This document shows, piece after piece, positions 13,120 to 25,139 of a DNA stretch of 64,000 nt. This stretch comes from Trichoplax adhaerens. Lineage: Eukaryota; Placozoa; Uniplacotomia; Trichoplacea; Trichoplacidae. The notes beneath the pieces are model-generated. The model saw only the letters and a list, made by a program, of their open reading frames with translations, was not told the origin of the DNA and made no database searches. The position numbers and the translations under genes were made by a program. The stretch spans positions 5,322,123 through 5,386,122 of the forward strand of contig NW_002060945.1 in NCBI RefSeq assembly GCF_000150275.1. The letters run 5' to 3'. Numbering within the stretch: the first letter of the stretch is position 1; each line of letters starts with the position of its first letter.

Positions 13120-13293
13120 ATGGTCTACTCTGTTTATAGCACCATCACAGGCTCACAGCGTTCGCATATCAAAGCATGTCGCCTGGCGGTTGAAAATGCC
13201 CGCCATGATGAACGAGAGATAGTTATTTTTGAAGTTTTTGACCCCTTAGTTATTTGCGGTATTGGTGTACGAAGGAAACGCGTCCTTTCATGA
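13120..13293 (+). CDS. Possible short first exon, thioredoxin-like/SH3BGRL-like N-terminus
   Basis: An open frame of 57 codons starts with ATG in ACAAATGG and lies in a locally GC-richer patch, unlike the DNA around it. It begins 'MVYSVYSTITGSQRSHIKAC', which recalls the first strand and helix of SH3BGRL-family proteins (VY-S/T-x-TGS). A following 'EREIVIFEVFD' could be the second strand. No downstream exon with the family's later motifs was found on this strand, so the frame may be a first exon, a small protein or chance. The SH3BGRL reading is a guess. Confidence 0.3.
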   Translation: MVYSVYSTITGSQRSHIKACRLAVENARHDEREIVIFEVFDPLVICGIGVRRKRVLS

Positions 13294-13799
13294 TGGACCT
13301 TGCAACCCCCTAGGACTAATCATACAGACTTTACAGTTATTATGTAGGTTCATGACTAGCTTACGTTAACAATTGCGCTATTGGGAAGACCTTCAATGAG
13401 GCGCAAAGCACTCCTTTATCAATATACTATTTCGACGCCATAAGCATCTGCGAGATGTAAACCACTATACTCTTACTTATTTATTGCATTAAGATTGGCT
13501 GTAAAAAAAAGCACTGCTGATATGCTTGGCGCAATGCGACATTGAATCAAATAGAATTTAAAATCGCAATAATGGTAATGGCAACACTTCAAGCCAGGGC
13601 ATAAATTACTCAATTGCTGTCAAACCTTAGCTTAATAATACGTATCAATAGAATCCTCTGATAGCTTTATTGAACGTACAGTATTGTACAGCTGTATAGT
13701 CCAGTCCAGTCGCTTACGACTAAATCATAATTTAATTTTAACGCGAATAATATACAGAGATTGTCGTCTTTGACGACATACGCAATTTTTGTGCAGGGA

Positions 13800-14217
13800 T
13801 TATTTCACAAATTTTGCAATTTTGTCAGCTTTGTTTTCAGGTGGTGGCATCGGTGCTAGCGGACCACTAATCCATACTTGACCATACGATGCGGTTTTAC
13901 TCGCTGATAAACAATTAATATTACTACAGCGAATATTCATTGAGCATACAATCATTTAATAAAATGAATATTCTTTGAAAATCTATTGCACATTCTAATC
14001 ATACAATAATGAAATGGATTTGTTGTTATGTACAACATTATCATTGAATATAAATTCTTCAAGAACATACTGTATAAATGCTATAAATACATAGTCGAAT
14101 CTTGATATTGCTATATCTATCTATCACGTTCGTAGAGGTGAGAAAATAACAGACCTTTCGTACTTCTACTGACTGCTTTTGAAAAATATAGCATACGATC
14201 ATGCAGATACTCTAGTT
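13800..14217 (-). CDS. Unidentified protein, last two coding exons
   Basis: Two exons (14155-14217 and 13800-13903) join in phase across a normal intron and end at TAA. The visible C-terminus runs 'LEYLHDRMLYFSKAVSRSTK' (helical, charged) and then a proline-rich 'ISGPLAPMPPPENKADK', ending 'IAKFVK'. I do not recognise the family. The coding look (no stops, a good acceptor on each exon, proline-rich codon runs) makes a real gene likely. The exon at 14217 needs an upstream partner ending with one codon base, and I could not find it to the right. Confidence 0.45.
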
Positions 14218-17200
14218 CTAATTCATGGTAAAGTCGTATGTACAGTAAAAATAAAATAATGTGTACAATAATGGCTATTGGACAAAATAGTATAAAAGTT
14301 GCAAAAGAATACTAGATCTAACGAGCACAATTAATAATTTGGTTGTCATAGGCTACTGTCTAACAGCCAAAAGTATCCATAACCTATCGGCTAAAAATTC
14401 AACCCAATATAGAGTAAATCATCTACACAGTAAAACTAAGGTAATACCGTATATGTATACGTCATTATATATCCTGTGACCAAAATATCCGCTTATCTAA
14501 TCATGAATAAGATATTTTTTACAGTTATTCTATTTATAAGATTAAAGTCTTGATACGATTTAATTCATTAGACTATGGTAGCTAATAAATAAAACTAACA
14601 ATATAATCACTAATTCTTTATCTCTTAATTGAATGGATAATTAAGTAGCCCTGCATTGCACAAGAATAGTAGGTATTTCGCAGATGTTGTTACCTGTATA
14701 TTAAATTTATTTTAATACCTAAGCCAGAAAAGAAAAAAGGGAGGCATACATATATCTCTTTAAAAGAGAATAAGCAAGATAGTTTGAAAACTTAGTTCCA
14801 CCGATTGAAGAATAAATCAATTTATATAAATTTTATGTTCAAATTTTAAATGATACTATTAATTACGCTTAAGAAACAATAGGGCATTTAATAATTTCCC
14901 TTTACCATGCTTTGTAGCTATATTATTTTATTATTCTATTACCCAAATTTGTAGATATCAAGTCCACTTTGTCTCAAATTTTGGCACTGATATATTTATA
15001 TATATATAGTAGTAAGAGTAAGATAAAAAATATATACCGATGGTCAGAAGTAATATCATTCGTTTAAATAAGATTATATGGTAATTCTATCATTAAAGAG
15101 AGGGACTAAAACTGCAATTGTATACTTCAAATATCATTTAAGTGGTCATTCTCTCAACGTATTGACATAAATAAGTATAAAAGACGATAAAAACTAAAAA
15201 CTACCCGATTGGACCAATTTTAATTTTGGATATCGTAAACAGATTATGCAATTTATCACTCTTTTTAGGAAATATACCGTAAAAGCTCTCCTTCATATAT
15301 ATATAATGACAAGCGTTTCCATCGCTCGATTCAATGAGCAAAGATCAAAATGTTGATCTGCTTAGGGGCGTCAATAAATTAAAAAAGATTAATAAAGTTT
15401 CTTTGTAGTTTTTGAGTATTTGGCGCCGCCACCTATTATTAAGCGTCTCAAGTAGAAGATAACTACTATAATTACTGTATAATTAATATAGATATTACGT
15501 AACCTAACTACGGTCTTGATCAAATTCAATAGACTGATCATATGTAATATATATAATAAACACCCATATAATATTAAATGGAAAAAAATTTATCTTAGCC
15601 TTAAATCGCATTGTGCCTTGTTTATATTGTGTAAAAGATAATATTACAGATATCTACACGAAGATAACTTGCTGTAGGAAAAGGGTAATCACCTAGTAAA
15701 GAAATAGTACTGAGTATAGCATTGCTATCATCATAGTAAAAGCTACAGGCTGTATGATATGGGTTTGTATAAATGATAAAATTGTGTTTTATTGATGTGC
15801 TTCAAAAGCCTATTTATTACTATCTAAGAATAAAAATGATAATAACAGCATCGTATTTGACTACTAATTGAATTATCGATATAGTAGATGATTACGTTTA
15901 TTATCGATATATAAATAGAAAAACTTTATAAGGATCCGATCCAATTTTAAGCAAACCTTTGTATAAAATTAACAAATCATCTATTAATGATTGTCGGTTT
16001 TATAATGGTAATAATTGAGAAATTATCCTTTTTTAATTGATTGATATTACCACCAACTAAAAATATCCTTTATAAGACTATCAATCACTATAGATAGATA
16101 AGATCAATACGATAAAATGTTGTGGTTAAAGGACTGCCTCAAGATAGACTTATCACAATACAGTCATTGCTTAGTTTCTCTACTGGTCACTTGAGTAGTA
16201 TAAGTACCCGTATCTATTCGAAATTTATCTATCTAAGCAATAGAATAGTTTTATGCATTTTTTATCTAATTTTATTGATGGTGATTTATCGGAAAACCAA
16301 TTGAATCAATAGATTAATATCGTCATAATTATATTAGCAATTAAGACCCCTTACTGGATTTGATAGTACCTACTTCTATTCTATCTTTAATATTCATTCA
16401 TTCATTCATTTCTTTATTTATTTCATCGACATTCAAGGATAAATTTTTCTCCTTTCAAGACTAATTTATAACAATGTCAGTGAGAAATAAAAGAATCGAT
16501 TCAATGCTTTTATGAATATCCACAATTTTCCATCATAAAAGTGAAACAATTATGGCTGAAAGAATGAACATATTGAAATAACGAAAGGAAGTTCATCAAC
16601 TGATGAATAGATGGTCTTCCGTTGAGGCTATTTATAGTTAATGAGACAGGTGTGCACAATAAAATTATTCCAATTGATTCCAATATCGGTCATGAGAAAA
16701 TTCTATGTTATCAGCTGATTAGTTGAGAAATAGCATAATAAATAAACAAAATCACCATTGACATGATAGAAAAAGAAATGCTTAGAAAGGATTTTTCGAA
16801 TATAAAAGTGATATCATTATTCATGGAAAATCCTTTAATAAATACATAAAGGCGTCTACAATACAAACGTAATAGAAAAATGGCAGATAGAGACGCGTAT
16901 CCATCTAGATAGAAATCTATTGCCATCGCAAACAATAACATTTAAATACTCTATGCCAACGTAAATGTCAAAGTTGTGTATTTTGACTCGGCAACAAGGT
17001 TAATTTTAGGATATCCAACCCATCCTATCAATAATTCAATAAATGGATGCTTTTGTCATAATAGGCAAAGTTCCTGTTTTTACCATATTTAACGTCGTTT
17101 GATATTGATTATTCTGATTGGCAGTTGATACTGAAGTAGTTGCAGTTATTTATTGAACGTTATTAGCTATAGCTATATTAGTCCTTTTTTCACCACCGCG

Positions 17201-17264
17201 TGATCTACAAATACCCAATTATTGACATTATTTTTTCTTGAAAAATTTTTTATCTCTTTAACCC
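14218..17264. other. AT-rich intergenic stretch before the convertase gene
   Basis: No recognisable exon was found on either strand. It could contain the missing 5' exons of the minus-strand gene ending at 13800. Short open frames near 15300 (+) and 16104 (+) lack splice signals or family motifs. Confidence 0.4.
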
Positions 17265-17272
17265 TATAAAAC
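17265..17272 (+). promoter_or_regulatory. TATA box of the proprotein convertase gene
   Basis: TATAAAAC lies 111 bp upstream of the start codon at 17376. A start of transcription near 17295-17300 would leave a 5' leader of about 75-80 bp ending in an A-rich stretch before the ATG. The spacing is right for a TATA-driven gene. Confidence 0.5.
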
Positions 17273-17375
17273 ATAGCTTTTATTTTTTTTCAACTTTTAA
17301 CGTCGCTCATTACCATCTTGGTCGTGAGCACAGCATAGACTACGAACAAAAAATAACAACAATACGTAAAAAAAA

Positions 17376-20300
17376 ATGGCTCAAAGTAAAGGAAATTATT
17401 CAATTGCAATTCTCTTAGGTCTATTTTTTATTTCCTTAACTACTGCAGCAGTAGCTGCTGCTATAAATGATCAAAACGATGATATTAAGGATGATGACGA
17501 AGACGGCATCTCTAAACGCTATTCTAATACATGGATTGTTAAAATACCTGGTGGTAGGAAAAGAGCCGATGAAGTAGCGCATAAATTGGGCTATACCAAT
17601 CTTGGCCGGGTAAGTTGATAACTGTAGTAATAGGTAGGATAGTTTATTCGCCTCTGCTAGGGTATTGAGACTGGCCCAATAGTAAAATAGAAATATTGCT
17701 GCTTACCCTTAACCTTATCTATTAATTCCTATACATATTTTAATTGATAAGTCTGATTTAAAATAGTAACATACAGCCAATAGCTGTGAGAGCATTGCAA
17801 GTTAATCGTATGTTCTTTCTGTTACACCTTTTTTTCTAAGCCACTATGTAACTGATATGGAAAACACTTTCTATCGCTTTTCTTTCGTTATCGTAGTAAC
17901 TCTTCAAAGCGTATATGAACCATAAATTAATTTTGTAGGGATAATTAATCTCGAAATACGAATGAAAGATATGACTATAGTTATTCTTATTACACTTTCT
18001 TATCATTTAACTTGATTTTGTAAATAGTATAACTGCTTGTATTTCCAGTTGATTTCCACCTTCAAATTAATAACGAAAATCCCTAAAGAGATTTAAAATA
18101 ATTATAATTCTCTCTTGTTTTGTGTACTGTAATACAATATGTGCAATCTTTGTTAGCAGTATCCCTTCAAGTCAACTCAATAATAAGAAATACCGAGGTT
18201 TATTTCAATTTCCTCACATCGATGTATAGCTACTACAACATGCCGCAGTAATACTTACAAAAGCTATTTTCAATTTACGAATACGATCCAGTAATATTTT
18301 ATCAAGCTAGATACGTCTCCATTAGTTCGAGATCATAACCCATATAATTTTCTACCTATTAAAATATATAAGAATTTAGGATTTACTATTCGTAACAGAG
18401 GAAGCCTTTACTATTTCATTCCACTTTCTAGTTGTCAATACTATTATGTATTATTAATTTAAGGGGACGATATTGAGTAGTCATCAATGTAGTTTTTCAC
18501 CAACTTCAGATGCATAATACTCGAAAATAGTTCAGTTTACGAGATAGTATAACCTTCCCGTTAAGAAGAGAGTGTCTTTCCCTTAAAGTATTGATGCTAA
18601 CCTAAACAACAACGACACACTTTATTATTTTATGGTCTAGATTGATTTTCTATTTTATACCGTGAACTAAACAAGTTAAAACTAAGCTGTATTAATCTAT
18701 AATTTGTCAATTTTTAAGATACATCGGATAAAGTACTGAATGCTTTACCTTAGAGGTCCTACAGAGAGAGACCAGGGTTCCTACTTTACGTCCTTTTTAA
18801 ACTCGTTATTATCCATTAGCAGTTTTACAGTCAATATCAGTCTATCTACTCTTAATAAGCTTAAAATGAATGATACGCCTATCTTTTTAAGTCTAGTTTA
18901 GTGAGTTAGTATACGAAGGTTTGGAACACAAATCTTTACACTCTCTAGTCGCGATTAGAAATATTATAAAAGTATTTATTACAGTACACAAGATGTAGTG
19001 ATAATACCCTTACGATTGATAATTTTTCGTACACCAATATGGTCGTATCGCTTTATGTAGTTTAAGTGCAAATTTTCACTATCTGTCACCTTACTATCAG
19101 TTCTTTAGCCCCTTAAAATGTTGATCAATTTTGCTAGCAATAGTGCAACTTTTAAATACCGTTAGAGTTAAACCGGCTAAATAACTTCCTTTTCCAGTTC
19201 TATAAATAAATAATCAGGCCCCACTAATAGAACTACAGTAAAACGATTGAAAGATAATTATATAAATCGAACAGAGAGATGTCAAAATATCTCGTTTCTG
19301 ATGTTGCTATAGGCCTTAAAACGATGTTTATTACGCTTGCAACTACACAGACAAAACTATGAGCATATCGTAAGATACAGTGTATCTAACTTTACATTAA
19401 TAATTTGGTAGTTAGCATGATAAGTTATCATACTTACGATTAAGTTCATAAGGCTCGTAAAGTATCCACTAAAATAATTGCTAATTGGCGTTAGTCTATT
19501 GCTATCTCAAACGTCTGATGTAACCGTTTTTATTGGTCAAGTCTTTAACTTAGTAAACTCCTTTTTACCTACTCCTTCGGACGTACAGTAGTAAATATCA
19601 CTATTACAGGAATATAAAATTCCATAGATTTGCTTCCTTTACCGTAGAAAAACTATATCATACAAAGATTATATTCAAAATTTTTTAAATTTTGAATGTG
19701 ATCGTAATCAGAAATAATCTTCTTTCTTAATTCCACCTACTCTATGATCCCAACTTTTTAATAGCTAATAATTCCACTCAACAGCAACTGCACTTGCAAA
19801 ATTAATTGATACGCAACAAAAACCTCCTGACATCTGGATTGAAATTTAATAAGAAAAAAATTTAAAGTCATACCTTTATGACTTGTTTATTATATTCAGC
19901 TCTAAAATCGTACGATATGAATTTATGGAAAGATCAGTGACTCTGTAAACTTATCCATCTTTTATTGTAGTGCATATTATGATTTTGCTCTGAAGCAACT
20001 GTCTACTATTTACAATATTCTCTACTGGCATTGCATCGATTTATTGATTTAAAAATCACAAATAACTTGTTAAATAAAGAAGCAATCTGCTGTCAAGTAA
20101 TTACACCCCTATTCCAGTAAATATTTCAATCTTAATCGTGTTCAATGCTTTCCTTCATTCTAGATTTCCGATTTAGACCTATACAACTTTAGGCACGATG
20201 ACGTTCCAAGGCGATCAAAACGTGCTATTCATGATCGAACAAGACGGCTAGCTGAAGATGATAATGTAAGGATTCATAGTATTGCTTCCAAACATTTTAC

Positions 20301-23300
20301 TTTTGTTTTTATTAGATAGAGACGCCTATTGGATATTACAATCATCAAAGAATTATTCACTCTGCGATAGTTAATGACTTTTGCCAGCACAATTTGTCTA
20401 ATTTTAAAAATAGATTGCCAACTTTCATAATAATATTGTCCCAAGATTTAAATGTATACGTATAAACTTAAAAAAAGTATTGATACCATCAATTTATTTC
20501 TTTTTACGCATTTTTTACTGTAAATTTACTATGTAGGTAGAGTGGGTAGAGCAAGAACTCATCAAATATCGATATAAGCGCAATGCTGATTTGGAATTTA
20601 ATGATTACCTCTGGCCGAAACAATGGTATCTTGTAAGTCCTGCTTATTTTCTTTGCTGTCTAATCTTCATCATGATGACATCTATTTGATTTTTAAGTCA
20701 TTCTTGGCTTATTTTTCTTAGTATGATTAATATTGTTTATAGATGAAACGCTGATTAATAAAGGTTATTATCTCTGTTGCCTTTATCGATTTTCTAGCAT
20801 GACAAAAGAGATGCTCGATTTGACATTAATGTCCTTCCCGTCTGGCAGAAAAATATCACTGGAAAAGGGGTCGTAGTGACCATATTGGATGATGGTATGT
20901 TATTGACAGATGATCAATTAATTCACTCGAGAATAGATTCTCATTACAGTAAACTTATCATAAAAAATACTATATTCACCAGAAGATGTTGAAAATTCAA
21001 TTTAAAAATCCCATCCTATTGATGATAGAAACAATTTATTGAAGATAATTCGAAGTTGATTCTACTACTAGAATATTATATTGCAACAGGATGATAATTA
21101 ATTATTGAATCTTGCTGCTAGAGTGTTGATATCACAATATTTAGTATACTTTGTATTGAATAAATAGAGGGATAGTTTGAACCTTTTCTTATGTTCTTAT
21201 AACTATACAGTTGTTTTTTATTTTAAATATAATTTATTTTAGTTACACTAAACGATCATATTCATTCGCGTAAAGTACAGTACAGTAGCATTTATCAGAC
21301 AGCGCTCTGCAAGTTTAAACTATTAATTAAAGAAATGAAAGCAGTCAATCATAAATTTGTCTTGTCAAAAAAGGTGCAATAAAAAGACGTAAAACGACTC
21401 GTAGTAGAACATATAAATTATAGTTTTAACCTTCATCCTGAATCAAACCATGAAACGGTCGATAAAATCCTTTAGTGCTTTAGATTTAATGGCCGTTTTT
21501 GCTATATTGCTATTGATAATTAGTCCTCTCGGAATAAATAATATCTTTCTGTATGCTTATCCAATTATTTGAGTATAAAGATCATCTTTTACTATTACCT
21601 AAAACTTTTCATCAGCTTAGTCTAAGAGAAAAGTTTTTTATCGTGATAATCTATTCATTAATCCTTTAAAATTTTAACTAGCTAACGCAGTACCATTCGG
21701 CATTTTTATTCATAAAAGAAATAAATTTAATCTTTTTAAACTTTATCTATACTACGCTTAAATTGTTCAGGAAAAAAATATTAGATCATTGCTACAAGTT
21801 ACATAGATTTATAATAAAGTAGTACGCCTTATTCCAACAGAAGTAATATTAAACAGCAATCTACTGTTAGCCAAGCAAAATGGATATAATTCTCTTATTC
21901 ATGAAAATTGCACATTCTTATCTCGAGATTTAATTTGTTTTAGCTAAGTTTTGTCCATTATATATTCTATTGTTATCTTTATTCATTTCCGTATTCTTTG
22001 CTCCTAATTTTAGGTCTTGAACATTCACACCCTGACATTAAATATAGCTACGTAAGTAACTAGAAGATCTAGCGAAATATATATAAGTTACGAATACTGA
22101 TCTACTTTAATGTAATAAAATATAGCTGTAGTATTATAATAAAAAATGTTGCACAATAAGGAATACGTGATATAATAGCATTCTTATCTTTATTAATTTA
22201 TTAATAACTGAAATGCTCATAGTAACTATTATTTATTAAGTTATATCTTTTCTCTGTATATATATTTAAACGCTTATCTAGGATCCTGAAGCAAGTTATG
22301 ATTATAATGATTATGATAATGATCCAGAGCCAAGATATGACAGTCGAAGTTCTAATAGGTATGAGACAAGCTGACGCAATATAAAATTATAATGATAGCA
22401 ATGAAGCAATTAATACATATAAAAAGAAATGTCAAGAATAATAAAATTATTTATATATATATTCTATACTAATATTGACCTGATATAGAAGTTTTTAAAA
22501 TTTTAATGTTAATAAAAAAATTGCATTAATTTTAAGCAGTATATATCTTCCTTAATGATACAACTAAAAGTAATCCTTCATGATACTATAATAGTTACAT
22601 AAAATTGTATAAGAGTTTCTTTAGAATGCTTAGCAATATAAACATTGTCATATATATTTGAACAATCAGAGATACTGCATACAGATCACCAGGATAAATG
22701 TTTAGAAATATTTGCTTTCAGTGAAATCAATTTTTTATTACTGCATTAGCTAACTAGCTCGGGGTAATCTTATCTACTGTACATGTTAATCTGATAATAT
22801 GGAAGCAACGTTGTGCATTCTATTTAACTAAATCAAAAACTTCCATTTTCACGATGCTTTAAATTTAATTTGAACTATGAAGCAAATATACCTATAATTA
22901 ATTTGCTTCTGTGAAAAAATACTTAAGTTTTCTCTATCTAAATATGATAAATCTAGACACGGTACACGTTGTGCGGGTGAAATTACCATGAAACCTAATA
23001 ATAAAATGTGTGGTGTAGGTGTCGCTTTTGGAGCTAGAATTGGAGGTGATTAACATAATCCGGTGGTTATTTTTTTATCAAGACTAAAATTTTGCAAACT
23101 TATATATCATTTCCCTGTCCATTTTAATTATCTTCCTTATATATCCATTTGTATAATAGGAATTCGAATGTTAGATGGTTCTATTACTGATGGTGTTGAA
23201 GCTTCATCATTGGGCCATAATATGCAACATGTCGATATCTATAGTGCAAGCTGGGGACCTAATGATAATGGTAGGACTGTCGATGGCCCAGGTGATATTG

Positions 23301-25139
23301 TTATGAAAATCCTTAGAAAAGGAGTAACAAAGGTAGTTTGCGTTGTCATATATTCAATCAATTTCTCTTAATATTTAAGAATTATGTCCAATCTATGACA
23401 CCATTTATGAAATAAAATTTACTTTGTACGTATTTTTAATAATAGGGACGTGGAGGTTTAGGATCAATTTACGCCTGGGCATCTGGTAACGGAGGAAGAC
23501 GTGGTGATAACTGTAACTGTGATGGCTACGTTAATAGCATTTACACCATTGCTGTTAGCTCTGCTTCTTATAATGGAACTCCACCTTGGTATGCAGAAGA
23601 TTGTACACCAGCTTTAGCTTCTACTTACAGTAGTGGTGCTGATGCACTAAAGAAAGTGGTATGTTTAACGTTGCGAAATAAATGCAATGAATTGATTAAT
23701 GGCTTGATTCATACAGGAAAAGTCCTGATAATATGCTATTTAAAATAATATTTCATTTATTCACTACCAATTAGGCTTCTATCGATTTACGAGGTGGATG
23801 TACTACTAGCCATACTGGCACTTCAGCTTCAGCACCTATGGCTGCTGGTATCTATGCTCTCGTTTTAGAAGCAAAGTATGTATACCTATCTTGTCGTTAT
23901 GGTTATTATTGAACATATAGATTATGTTCACAAAATCCTCTCGATCAGTTTATAATTATTCTTGTTCCAATACCAAATATTATGACATTATATAGAAATA
24001 ATTATGTCATTTAATTTTAATTTAATTATCTAGTCCTAACCTGACATGGCGAGATGTTCAACATGCTACCGTTTGGACATCGAATCGTAAAAATTTAACG
24101 AAAAGTGGTTGGGCGAGAAATGGCGCATCACGCTTGTACCATCATAAATTTGGCTTTGGAATATTAGATGCAGCAGCATTAGTTGATATTGTTGATCCTA
24201 AGGTATGGAAAACCGTACCTGAGCAAAAGTTTTGTCCTTTGACAGCTGATAAAATAGAAAGGTAAATGCCTATTCAAGTGCTCACCTTATACATGTTTAA
24301 AATAAATCTGTTAAGGATGTTATATCCTAGTGTATAAATTGAAACAAAAAATTGTGATCATATTTACATTAATCTAAATCCATTGCGTAACTCTATATTG
24401 TAACAGAGAAATCTCCAGTGAAGGAATTGTACGAATCCAAATTAAAAGTCATGGATGCCAGGACTCCAAAGATAGTATTAATTATTTGGAACATGTTCAA
24501 CTCATATCTACAATTGATTTTTCGCGGCGTGGAGATTTAGACATTACTCTAATCTCGCCAAGTGGTACAAGATCGAATTTATTAAGTAGAAGACTTCGTG
24601 ATTCATCCGCATCTGGATTTAACAGTTGGCCATTTATGTCAACTCATTTCTGGGGTGAAAATCCAAGAGGTACTTGGACCGTTGAAATTAAAAATGTCGG
24701 CATGACGAATGAACACGGTTTCGTTCGAGAAACCATGTTAGTATTTTATGGAACAGAAACTATGCCTGATGTTATGCGTCGTGTTTTATCGAAAGATGAT
24801 GTGAAATTAACTAGTAATCATCAGTCATCACAAAGTCATCATGGTGAGGTAATGAAAGGAAAAATTCATGAGGAAGGTCATTTTGGATCTAATTTGAATC
24901 AAGCTGAACATAATAGCAATATCAACGAACACATCTTCGATAAACATGAGGGTAATAGATATGACCATCTCGAAAAGAACGACGTTCACCCATTGCATCG
25001 ATCTTTCCATAAGAAATATTCAGGTGATTCTGATATGCCAGCACATCTTTTACGATACTATGCCCAAATATTAAAGCGAAAAAATAGAAACAACTATTCA
25101 AAGCGATCAAAGTTGTACCGTTATCAGCGTGATTTTTAA
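17376..25139 (+). CDS. Furin/PC1-like proprotein convertase, soluble form
   Basis: Twelve exons (17376-17609, 20164-20265, 20537-20632, 20798-20894, 22014-22051, 22282-22358, 22957-23045, 23160-23332, 23446-23658, 23775-23875, 24034-24261, 24407-25139) give 726 aa. It is a kexin-type serine protease that cuts precursors after dibasic sites in the secretory pathway. Signal peptide is about residues 1-29. The propeptide has an internal site RRSKR98 and a primary site RYKR127. Catalytic residues are Asp175 (ILDDG), His216 (RHGTRCAG) and Ser390 (GTSASAP). The oxyanion residue is Asn317 (ASGNGG), so it is not PC2, which has Asp there. The P domain ends near 600 and keeps RRGDL at 523-527. The last 120 residues are rich in His, Lys and Asn, with no cysteine-rich region and no membrane helix, and end with dibasic sites. 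Intron 1 is 2.55 kb. The family is certain; the paralogue is not. Confidence 0.93.

Noticed and set aside
24828-25110. Two minus-strand frames under the last convertase exon
   Set aside because: Antisense shadows of the coding exon, with no splice signals of their own.
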